Notes under the pieces: generated by a model
The model's input: only the letters and a program-made list of their open reading frames with translations
Databases searched by the model: none
What the model was told of the DNA's origin: nothing
Position numbers and translations under genes: made by a program
Source: Acidobacteriota bacterium
GTDB taxonomy: Bacteria > Acidobacteriota > Blastocatellia > Pyrinomonadales > Pyrinomonadaceae
DNA length: 64,000 nucleotides
NCBI GenBank assembly: GCA_016713675.1
Contig: JADJOS010000001.1
Location: 496,001 to 560,000, forward strand
Direction of reading: 5' to 3'
In this document: positions 39,396 to 47,157 of the stretch, piece after piece
Layout of the letters: the number at the start of each line of letters is the position of its first letter
Numbering within the stretch: position 1 is the stretch's first letter

Positions 39396-40742
39396 CTATT
39401 CGATCGCGTCGGAATAGGCGGATTGCAAAGCACGATATTCTGCGGCAAGCTCCGATTCGCCAACGGCGTCAGCCCGTGTCGCGGCAGTTCGGTAATATGT
39501 TACGAGCGATTTGCGAACATAGTTTCGCTGCTCAGCCGTCGCGAACGCCGTTTCGCCATCATGCTTACCGAGCTCGGACAGTTCCATTTCCGCGACCTCT
39601 TTCGCCAATATCCTTAACCTGTCAGCATCGCCAACTGATGTGATGATCTCGGTCAAAACGCCGATCAGCGTGCGAACGATAACATGGTCGCGTCGGCCAA
39701 AATGATAGATCTGATCGAACGCATCATCAACAAATTGTTCAAAACTCGGCTCCTTGACGCTAATTCGATGATTAGCCAGTTCTCTTGCCGTGCGTGACGT
39801 GAGATCGCGTGTCGAAAGTTCCTTGATGATAACGCCGAGATAGTGAATGCAATTGACACACGTTGTGGGATCATTGACCGCAGGCGAGATAGCTTTGATC
39901 CCGATATCGACCAACTGCCTGATGCCATATTCGACGTCCTGGTCAAAGCTTCGAAATTTCTGTATCGAAAAACTTTTGCGTATCAAAGTTTCCAGTTCGC
40001 CATCGATCGCGACCGGCGGCTCGATCGTGACCAAAGTCGAACCGACCTCGATAAAGCTGCCGAGATAATTGGTGACACGCAACGAACTCTCCGGATGTGT
40101 TTTCGCGATCCGGCGACTCGCCTGGACCAGCAGATCGGCGTCGATCTTTTCGAGAAATCCGCTTCGTTCCGAAATTACGGTACCGTCGGCAACCTCGGTC
40201 TGGGTATCGATCGGCCCCAGATCGTAGACGCCATCTATCTCGGCGACAGTCCGGTCGGCGATACTTTTTGTGATTGTGGCAGCATTCAGATTGTCCGCCA
40301 GGTAGCCCAAAAACAGGGGAAACAACACAAAGGTCTGATACGCACCGAGAAATAGCCCAAGGGCGTGAAGCGACGAATTTTCACCGAATTGGACTACAAA
40401 ACAAAACGCGCAAACAGCGATCGACGACCACAGAAACAACGCTCGAAACCTGTCGCGGTGCCAGAAATGCCGCACGATCCGAGGCGAAAATTGAACAGAG
40501 ACAAGCGACAAAGCAACGAATACGAACGAAAAGGTCGTCACCAAGATCGTGACACCGATCGAGACCCAAGCGCTCAAGGCCGCACGCATCATCGGCTCGG
40601 CAAGCGCAAAAATGCTTCGAGCATTGATGAAAACCGCCCATCCGACAATAAATACGGCCAGTATCGAAACGAGCAGCAACGCCCGGTCGCGGTCGGTTCG
40701 GATCGGCACCGGTCGTCGGTCTCTGCTGCGTCGTGCGGTCAT
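39396..40742 (-). CDS. DUF2254 family membrane protein
   Basis: A 448-residue inner-membrane protein with four N-terminal helices (for example LLLVSILAVFIVGWAVFI and VTILVTTFSFVFVALSLVSV) and a large cytoplasmic C-terminal domain. The motif AISPAVNDPTTCVNCIHYLG is the conserved core of DUF2254. No biochemical function has been established for the family as far as I know. It lies next to ettA with a 9-bp gap but their functional relation is unclear. Confidence 0.88.
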   Translation of the reverse strand: MTARRSRDRRPVPIRTDRDRALLLVSILAVFIVGWAVFINARSIFALAEPMMRAALSAWVSIGVTILVTTFSFVFVALSLVSVQFSPRIVRHFWHRDRFRALFLWSSIAVCAFCFVVQFGENSSLHALGLFLGAYQTFVLFPLFLGYLADNLNAATITKSIADRTVAEIDGVYDLGPIDTQTEVADGTVISERSGFLEKIDADLLVQASRRIAKTHPESSLRVTNYLGSFIEVGSTLVTIEPPVAIDGELETLIRKSFSIQKFRSFDQDVEYGIRQLVDIGIKAISPAVNDPTTCVNCIHYLGVIIKELSTRDLTSRTARELANHRISVKEPSFEQFVDDAFDQIYHFGRRDHVIVRTLIGVLTEIITSVGDADRLRILAKEVAEMELSELGKHDGETAFATAEQRNYVRKSLVTYYRTAATRADAVGESELAAEYRALQSAYSDAIE

Positions 40743-40751
40743 TTTTACGTA

Positions 40752-42440
40752 CTAGGCCCGTGTCAGGCTGCGATATTTTATCCGGTGCGGCTGGTCTGCG
40801 TCGTGGCCGAGGCGGCGTTTGCGGTCGGCTTCGTACTCGCTGTAGTTGCCGTCAAAATACTCGACGTGCGAGTCGCCCTCGAACGCCAGAATATGCGTCG
40901 CGATACGGTCCAAAAACCAACGGTCATGACTAATTACGACGGCGCAGCCGGCAAAGTTTTCGAGCGCTTCTTCGAGGGCACGCATCGTGTTGACGTCAAT
41001 GTCGTTGGTCGGCTCATCAAGGAGCAGAACGTTGGCACCGGTCTTGAGCATCTTGGCGAGATGAACTCGATTTCGTTCGCCGCCAGAAAGCTGGCCGACG
41101 AATTTTTGCTGATCGGCACCGGAGAAATTGAATTTTGAAACGTAGGTTCGTGCGTTCATCACGCGGGTTCCGAGCGTAACATTGTCGAGTCCGTCCGAGA
41201 TCTCGTCAAAGACATTCTTTTCGGCATTGAGCGAGTCACGCGATTGATCGACGTAGCCGAGTTTGACGGTTTCGCCCACCTTGAACGTCCCTGCGTCCGG
41301 GGTTTCCTGTCCGGTTATCAGTCGGAATAGAGTGGTCTTACCCGCACCGTTCGGGCCGATGACACCGACGATCCCGCCCTTTGGCAGCGAAAATTCCAGA
41401 TTCTCAAATAAAACGGTGTCGCCGTAAGCCTTAGAAACTCCGTGTGCCTCGATGACATTATCGCCGAGCCGCGGGCCCGGCGGAATATAGATCTCGAGGT
41501 CGTCTGCATGCTTTTCGGACTCGGTCGCGACCATCGCCTCGTAATCATTGATACGTGCCTTTGATTTGGCGTGACGGCCCTTGGGCGACATGCGGATCCA
41601 GTCGAGTTCGCGTTCGAGCGTTTTCTGCAGCTTGTCTTCCTTACGCTCTTCCTGCGCAAGACGCGTGCTCTTTTGCTCAAGCCACGACGAGTAATTGCCC
41701 TGATACGGGATGCCCTGTCCGCGGTCGAGCTCAAGTATCCAACCGGCGATGTTGTCGAGGAAATAACGGTCGTGCGTGACGGCGATGATCGTGCCTTCGT
41801 ATTTTTGCAGATGCTGTTCGAGCCAGCCTACGCTCTCGGCGTCAAGGTGGTTGGTAGGCTCATCAAGCAGCAGAATGTCGGGTTTTTGCAGCAGCAGACG
41901 GCACAGGGCAACGCGGCGTTTTTCACCGCCCGAAAGATTCTTGACGACCGTATCTGCCGGCGGACAGCGAAGCGCGTCCATCGCCATCTCAAGCCTTGAG
42001 TCGAGGTCCCACGCGTCGGCGTGATCGAGAGCCTCTTGAACCTCGCCCTGACGTTCGATGAGTGCGTTCATCGCATCGTCGTCCATCGGCTCGGCAAACT
42101 TGGCGTTGATCTCCTCAAATTCCTTGAGCAGATCGACCGTCCCCTGGACCGCTTCCTCTACGATCTGCTGGACCGTCTTGTTTTCGTCCAGGTGAGGTTC
42201 CTGCTGAAGATAGCCGACCGAGTAGCCCTTGGAAAACACCACCTCGCCGTTAAAATCCTTGTCGGTACCCGCGATGATGCGTAGCAATGACGATTTACCC
42301 GCGCCGTTTAGGCCCAGTACACCGATCTTCGCACCGTAAAAGAACGAAAGGTAAATGTCCTTGAGGACAGCCTTTTTGTCGTAAAACTTACTGACCTTGA
42401 CCATCGAAAAGATGATCTTGTTTGGTTCTGAATTGCTCAT
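40752..42440 (-). CDS. ettA: Energy-dependent translational throttle protein EttA (ABC-F ATPase)
   Basis: A 562-residue soluble ABC-F protein that binds the ribosomal E site and gates the first elongation steps according to ATP/ADP. Two ATPase domains are visible: Walker A GLNGAGKSS, signature LSGGEKRRVALCR and Walker B LLLDEPTNHLD, then GPNGAGKTT, LSGGERNRVHLAK and LLLDEPTNDID. They are joined by the charged linker ELDWIRMSPKGRHAKSKARI that is specific for EttA. The Met at 42440 (MSNSEPNKIIFSMVKVSKFY) is the likely start. Confidence 0.95.
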   Translation of the reverse strand: MSNSEPNKIIFSMVKVSKFYDKKAVLKDIYLSFFYGAKIGVLGLNGAGKSSLLRIIAGTDKDFNGEVVFSKGYSVGYLQQEPHLDENKTVQQIVEEAVQGTVDLLKEFEEINAKFAEPMDDDAMNALIERQGEVQEALDHADAWDLDSRLEMAMDALRCPPADTVVKNLSGGEKRRVALCRLLLQKPDILLLDEPTNHLDAESVGWLEQHLQKYEGTIIAVTHDRYFLDNIAGWILELDRGQGIPYQGNYSSWLEQKSTRLAQEERKEDKLQKTLERELDWIRMSPKGRHAKSKARINDYEAMVATESEKHADDLEIYIPPGPRLGDNVIEAHGVSKAYGDTVLFENLEFSLPKGGIVGVIGPNGAGKTTLFRLITGQETPDAGTFKVGETVKLGYVDQSRDSLNAEKNVFDEISDGLDNVTLGTRVMNARTYVSKFNFSGADQQKFVGQLSGGERNRVHLAKMLKTGANVLLLDEPTNDIDVNTMRALEEALENFAGCAVVISHDRWFLDRIATHILAFEGDSHVEYFDGNYSEYEADRKRRLGHDADQPHRIKYRSLTRA

Positions 42441-42450
42441 ATACAAATAA

Positions 42451-42780
42451 TTACGGAAGTGAGTCGGGATCGTGAAGTCCCGCGGTGATATCCATATTGC
42501 TATGCATCACGCGCCAGACATCAATTTGATGCTCGGTCTCAATGTAGAAGATAAGGAACGGAAATTTCTTCAACGGCCAGAAACGGATACCGGCCAAGCT
42601 AGGCTCATATCCATATTTCGGCGAACCCGTTTCGGGGAACCGCGAAATTAACGTGACCGCCTTTTCAAAATCGTGCAAGAAGTCCACGGCCACATCAGTG
42701 CCGGCAGTTGCCAAATAATGATCGCGCGCGCGATCGAGATCGTCCTCGGCCAGGACGCGAGGGATGACAGGCTTACTCAC
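42451..42780 (-). CDS. parE: ParE/RelE-family toxin
   Basis: A 109-residue toxin of a type II toxin-antitoxin pair. Known ParE proteins poison DNA gyrase, while RelE relatives cleave mRNA. The sequence VAVDFLHDFEKAVTLISRFP, ending in WPLKKFPFLIFYI and IDVWRVMHS, follows the ParE fold order. The start is taken as GTG at 42780 because it overlaps the antitoxin's TGA (GTGA), giving MSKPVIPRVLAEDDLDRARD if read as Met-Ser. ParE is favoured over RelE because the partner is ParD-like. Confidence 0.86.
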   Translation of the reverse strand: MSKPVIPRVLAEDDLDRARDHYLATAGTDVAVDFLHDFEKAVTLISRFPETGSPKYGYEPSLAGIRFWPLKKFPFLIFYIETEHQIDVWRVMHSNMDITAGLHDPDSLP

Positions 42781-43016
42781 TTCTTTTCCGCTTTCAAGCT
42801 CTGACGCATTTTCTCGAAGTATTCCGCATTCCACACGTTTTCACTCAGTGGTGACGCGGCCCCTTCCAGAAGCATCTCTCGCAGTCGTACCCGATCTTGT
42901 TCTTTTCGCAAAAGCTCCCGCACATACTCGCTGCTGCTGCCATAGTCGCCATCAGACACTTGTGTATCCACAAATGTTCGAAGAGTTTCCGGCAATGAGA
43001 TGTTCATTGTGCTCAT
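42777..43016 (-). CDS. parD: ParD-family antitoxin
   Basis: A 79-residue antitoxin. The N-terminal ribbon-helix-helix domain (MNISLPETLRTFVDTQVSDG, then YGSSSEYVRELLRKEQDR) binds DNA and would repress its own operon. The C-terminal half should wrap the toxin. The ATG at 43016 or the one three codons later could be used. Its stop overlaps the toxin start. Confidence 0.9.
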   Translation of the reverse strand: MSTMNISLPETLRTFVDTQVSDGDYGSSSEYVRELLRKEQDRVRLREMLLEGAASPLSENVWNAEYFEKMRQSLKAEKK

Positions 43017-43103
43017 AGTTAGAAAATAACAGTTATGGCAAACTTTGCCAAGCCGAATGCCTTTTACACCGAAAAGTTGATCCTGGCGGTTCTGGATTGC
43101 CCA

Positions 43104-43667
43104 CTATTTATTCTTGCTCAACCAATTCTTCCACCAACGTTGTAGCTCCTTCCGATTCTTTGGTTCCAAAACGTAGTTGAAGTACGCATAGATGCCGTTG
43201 GTTTCCCATTCTTCTTGGTATTTCCGCGGAAGTGATTCGAGCAACCGCTTCTCCCATTCTTTGTCGTCACCCTTGCTCACTATACGGAGGAGTACGAATA
43301 ATGCAGTATCACCGACCGCGTAGCTATGCCACGTCGGAACCGAATATCTAGGATCCTTTATTAAAGTATCGTTGCCTATTTTTTCGACCAAACACGGAAT
43401 TGCTTCATTACCTTTAAGTAAAAGACTCTCGTATATCGGATCCGTGATCGTCGGATCGTGGGTCGGAAGGACCTCAATCTGACCCACGCGATCGCACAAT
43501 TCAGTCGCTGTCATTTCGGTGATATGTACCGGTATTGACGGTTTGGTGGGTTCCGGAGTTGGCTGGATCTCTATTTGCTTTAGCGGCTCGGCGATCCTTA
43601 CTTCGTTCGGAGTCGAACAAGCAAAAAAGACCACTAAGAACCCCGTAAATACTAGAAGGAGCTTCAT
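43104..43667 (-). CDS. Small lipoprotein of unknown function
   Basis: A 187-residue protein with a lipoprotein signal, MKLLLVFTGFLVVFFAC, with Cys at residue 17. The start is set by the ATGA overlap with the stop of the upstream menC-like gene. After a Thr/Pro-rich linker comes a domain with LCDRVGQIEVLPTHDPTITD and a C-terminal tryptophan-rich helix (KELQRWWKNWLSKNK). GNEAIPCLVEKIGN resembles a single HEAT-like helix. No family is recognised. Confidence 0.68.
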   Translation of the reverse strand: MKLLLVFTGFLVVFFACSTPNEVRIAEPLKQIEIQPTPEPTKPSIPVHITEMTATELCDRVGQIEVLPTHDPTITDPIYESLLLKGNEAIPCLVEKIGNDTLIKDPRYSVPTWHSYAVGDTALFVLLRIVSKGDDKEWEKRLLESLPRKYQEEWETNGIYAYFNYVLEPKNRKELQRWWKNWLSKNK

Positions 43668-44776
43668 TGTATAGAGAATCTCCTTGTTGTGGCCTTTTCG
43701 ATTCTTTCCTTGCACACCCGAAACCCAATTCCCGGCAAATCAGGTGCGGCAATCGTTCCATTTGCTGAAACCTCAACCGCTGGTTCTATGATGTCTTCGT
43801 GCCAATATCTCTTCGAAGCAGAGACGTCGCCGGGCATCGTGTAGCCGGCGAGGGTCGAGATGGCGATGTTGTGGGCACGGCCGATCCCGCTCTCCAGCAT
43901 TCCGCCGCACCAGACGGGCATTCCGGCTTCGCGGCAGATCTGCTCGACCATTTTCGATTGTGTATGGCCGCCGACGCGTCCGTTCTTTAGGTTGATTATT
44001 TTGCCGGACTTTAATTCGATCGCCTTTCTGGCATCTTCCGGCGATTTGATCGGCTCGTCTAGGCAGATCGGTGTTTTGAGCTGAGCCTGCAGTTTGGCGT
44101 GGTCGATTATGTCGTCGTAACCAAGCGGCTGTTCGAGCATCATCAGGTTAAATTCGTCTAGACTCTTGAGCAGGTCGATGTCGGCGAGCGTGTACGCCGA
44201 ATTTGCGTCGCCCATCAGCAGAATATCGCCAAATTCGGCACGCACCGCCTTGATCACGTCGTAATCCCACCGAGGGCTGATCTTGATCTTGATGCGTTTG
44301 TAACCCGCTTCGACCTCGACGCGGATCTTCTCTAATAATTGAGCGACATTGTCCTGAATACCGATCGAAACACCGCATTCGATGGTTTGATTGACGCCGC
44401 CGAGATGTCTCCACAACGGCACGCCGAGTTTTTTGGCTTCGAGGTCCCAGCATGCGGTTTCGATTCCAGCCTTTGCCATTCGATGTCCGCGGACCCATTT
44501 CATCGAGTCCCAAACTTCTGCCGCACTTTCAAATTCCTTGCCAATGACCATCGGGGCAAGTATTTGTTCTGCAGTTGCCCACGCCGAATCGGTCCATTCG
44601 TCAGAGTAGCCCGGCGTCTCGCCGCAGGTAACCTCACCCCAGCCCTCAGCTCCGCCCGTGTCCTCGACTCGCACCAAAATTATCCGACGCTTATACGTTC
44701 GGCCAAAGCTGGTCTCGAAAAAATGGACGAGGGGCAGATCGATCTCGGTAAGCTGTATTGATTTGATCTTGAGCAT
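43664..44776 (-). CDS. menC: o-Succinylbenzoate synthase / N-acylamino acid racemase (enolase superfamily)
   Basis: A 370-residue enolase-superfamily enzyme. The acid-base lysines are in KRIKIKI, the three metal ligands in MGDANSAY, LEQPL and CLDEPI, and the second catalytic lysine in INLKNGRVGG. The overall pattern fits the MenC type 2/NAAAR group. MenC makes o-succinylbenzoate in menaquinone synthesis; many close relatives also racemise N-acyl amino acids, and no other men gene is nearby, so the physiological role stays open. It overlaps the following lipoprotein gene by 4 bases. Confidence 0.82.
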   Translation of the reverse strand: MLKIKSIQLTEIDLPLVHFFETSFGRTYKRRIILVRVEDTGGAEGWGEVTCGETPGYSDEWTDSAWATAEQILAPMVIGKEFESAAEVWDSMKWVRGHRMAKAGIETACWDLEAKKLGVPLWRHLGGVNQTIECGVSIGIQDNVAQLLEKIRVEVEAGYKRIKIKISPRWDYDVIKAVRAEFGDILLMGDANSAYTLADIDLLKSLDEFNLMMLEQPLGYDDIIDHAKLQAQLKTPICLDEPIKSPEDARKAIELKSGKIINLKNGRVGGHTQSKMVEQICREAGMPVWCGGMLESGIGRAHNIAISTLAGYTMPGDVSASKRYWHEDIIEPAVEVSANGTIAAPDLPGIGFRVCKERIEKATTRRFSIQ

Positions 44777-44860
44777 GGCTGCAAAAATCCAGGTTAGTTT
44801 CTGAAGGCTTCAAAAGCAATCGGCGGTGCCGCAGGGGTGTTCCGTTCCACCACACAAAGG

Positions 44861-44876
44861 TGTTTCACGCGAAACA
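44861..44876. promoter_or_regulatory. Candidate parS centromere site
   Basis: TGTTTCACGCGAAACA differs at one base from the bacterial parS consensus TGTTTCACGTGAAACA, bound by ParB. It lies in the 100-bp spacer between menC and a VWA gene, ending just before the latter's stop codon. By composition alone, a 15-of-16 match is expected well under once in 64 kb. Confidence 0.6.
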
Positions 44877-47027
44877 TTATTCTACGACCTCAAATTGCAC
44901 GAACTGCGTCGCGATCTGCTGTTTCGGTTTGGCAAGACCGTCGGTGACGATGATCTGGAGAATGTAATCGCCGGGCAGCATTTTGCCGCCTATCACAAGT
45001 GCACCGGCAGATCTAAGCCGCTGAAGATCCGTTTGACCGGCAGGATCCAAACGCTGATCCTTGCCGTCGAGCAGTAGTTTGCCGTCTCGATAGACCCTGA
45101 CCTTAGTAGTTAGAGATGGTTGTTTTGAATTGTCGAATTTGGCGTTATAGATCTCAAATCCATATCTCAGTACCGTATTTAATTTCACCCGGCGAAGTGC
45201 GGTCGCAGTCATCGGATCACCGCGAACAGATCCGCCGTTCGGGTCGTTCAAACTCTCCCATTCCTTGACCGACAGATTCTCAAGCAAAACGCTTGAGGCC
45301 GACAGGCGTTCCTTTTTGAGATCTGGCACCTCGATGAACTGGCTTGCCGAACCGATCTTGCCGCCCTGAGCATCGCGTAGGGCGACTCGAAACTGATATG
45401 CACCCGGCTTTTTGACAGGAAATTGAAAATGATAGACAAATCCGTCCTTCATTATTTTCTTTAGCGACTCTGCCTTGTCGGTAATCGTGTAGGTTTTGGC
45501 GATCTTGTCTATCGGCTGTCCGTTATCGCCAAAACTCATCGCCATCACATCGAAAACCGCTTTTTTCATGCCGTCCTTTTCGTCTGTGAATTTTAGTTCG
45601 CTTCCGTCCACAAAAAGCAGCGAACGGACGAACGAACCGCTAACCCTGTCATTGCCGAACAGTGCGTTGAGCCGAAGATTCAATCCGTTGACCGCAAAAG
45701 GTGAAACAAGCGCAGTCTCCAACTGATCGAGCGGTAGCGAATTTGCAGTGATCGGAACACTTGGTCTGTCAGCAACGTTAAAAAATCCGCTGCGATATCG
45801 TGCCGTTGCACCCTTGCGGGAAACCTTGACCTCCAGCTTGTTGTATTTTCGTTTTGCGGCATCGAACGTATCGCTGTCCGGTTCGTAGGCTATCAGGTAA
45901 TAGCTCTGATCTTCGAGAACGCGCCGGACGCCTCCGCTGAGATCGTTGTTATTTTTGATGGCGAGGCCGCCGGTTTCCTCGGCAAGGAAACTGAGTCCCG
46001 CCTGCGTATCGGAGAGCAATTCACGGCGGGCCGAAGCTAACCGGTTCATCCCCTCCGGGCTTGTGTTTGTGATCGAATCGGCTGCGGTAAAGCCCGTAAA
46101 TACAAGCCCGCGTGCATCAATAGTATAAAAAACGACCGACGAGCGATTTGCCTGGTCGATCAATGCCCTCATAAAATCGAGCACCACACCCGTGGTCGAA
46201 ATGCCGCTTTCGTCCGTTTCGAGAATGCGAAATCCGTCGGAGAACAAGATCACCGATTTGCGTCCCGGCAGTTCGCCCATGCCGGTTACGATGTAGCGAA
46301 GGGCACCGAGTGTCCCGGTCACAAAACCCTGCGTTCTAAAATCGTCCAGGCTCTGGCCGCTGCCGCCCGCTGCCGGAACCTCGTCCGTTGATCCATCGTC
46401 GCCGGACGTTTGCAGCGAAGTGTCGGGGGCAGATTCGATGGGTGCGAATGCGCTTATACCGCCGCCCCCTTGCGGATTCCATTTCACCTTTTCGATCGCT
46501 GCGTACAATATTCGCTTGTCCCCTGTAAATTGCTGGAGCGCACCGATGCCGGCCCCGGTCCGGATTATCGCGACGAGATCGCCGTCCTGCATCTGTTCGT
46601 CGACAAATTTCTTTAGGCCGCGACGCGTTTGGTATGCGCTTTCAAACGATAAGGAAAGGTCATCCACAACAAGGGCGATCGTGCGGCGGATCTGTTCAGG
46701 ACGAAGCGTTCCCTGCGGTATTGGAACGCCGGTCTTGTCGATGACGGCGGGCTTCACGGATCTTACAGTGTGGGACGAAACAAATGAAAAATTTGAGATC
46801 GTCTGCTTTTCGCCGTTCTCATATATCTCGACCTCTTCCGGTCTTATGTCAGTGATCGGCTTGCCTTTGGCATCAGTGACGGAAACATCGATCTGGATAA
46901 GGTTCGTGGAAATTTTAACAACGTCGTCGTCGGGCGGGGTCGGTTTTGGAGAAGCTCCGGTGTCTTGGCTTAAAATGTTCGCAGCCGCAAACAACAACGT
47001 CAAAACGATCGCGAAACATTTCTTCAT
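44877..47027 (-). CDS. Large secreted VWA protein, acidobacterial VWFA-related type
   Basis: A 716-residue exported protein. The start at 47027 opens a signal peptide (MKKCFAIVLTLLFAAANILS); the frame itself extends further upstream without support. The N-terminal VWFA-related strand domain (STNLIQIDVSVTDAKGKPIT) is followed by a VWA domain with a DxSxS-like MIDAS (VVDDLSLSFES) and KSVILFSDGFRILE. The long C-terminal part (SYYLIAYEPDSDTFDAAKRK and beyond) is beta-rich and has no named domain that I recognise. It probably binds envelope partners in a metal-dependent way. Confidence 0.87.
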   Translation of the reverse strand: MKKCFAIVLTLLFAAANILSQDTGASPKPTPPDDDVVKISTNLIQIDVSVTDAKGKPITDIRPEEVEIYENGEKQTISNFSFVSSHTVRSVKPAVIDKTGVPIPQGTLRPEQIRRTIALVVDDLSLSFESAYQTRRGLKKFVDEQMQDGDLVAIIRTGAGIGALQQFTGDKRILYAAIEKVKWNPQGGGGISAFAPIESAPDTSLQTSGDDGSTDEVPAAGGSGQSLDDFRTQGFVTGTLGALRYIVTGMGELPGRKSVILFSDGFRILETDESGISTTGVVLDFMRALIDQANRSSVVFYTIDARGLVFTGFTAADSITNTSPEGMNRLASARRELLSDTQAGLSFLAEETGGLAIKNNNDLSGGVRRVLEDQSYYLIAYEPDSDTFDAAKRKYNKLEVKVSRKGATARYRSGFFNVADRPSVPITANSLPLDQLETALVSPFAVNGLNLRLNALFGNDRVSGSFVRSLLFVDGSELKFTDEKDGMKKAVFDVMAMSFGDNGQPIDKIAKTYTITDKAESLKKIMKDGFVYHFQFPVKKPGAYQFRVALRDAQGGKIGSASQFIEVPDLKKERLSASSVLLENLSVKEWESLNDPNGGSVRGDPMTATALRRVKLNTVLRYGFEIYNAKFDNSKQPSLTTKVRVYRDGKLLLDGKDQRLDPAGQTDLQRLRSAGALVIGGKMLPGDYILQIIVTDGLAKPKQQIATQFVQFEVVE

Positions 47028-47157
47028 TACAACAAACTCCAAAACCAGCCACTGTGTTTGATATGATATAACGGTTTGGGTCTTGCGGAAAGTCTTTTGT
47101 CTCATGCAAAGCGAACTTTCAAAACTGCATCCAAACTTCTTCGGAGCTCCAAGCAAT

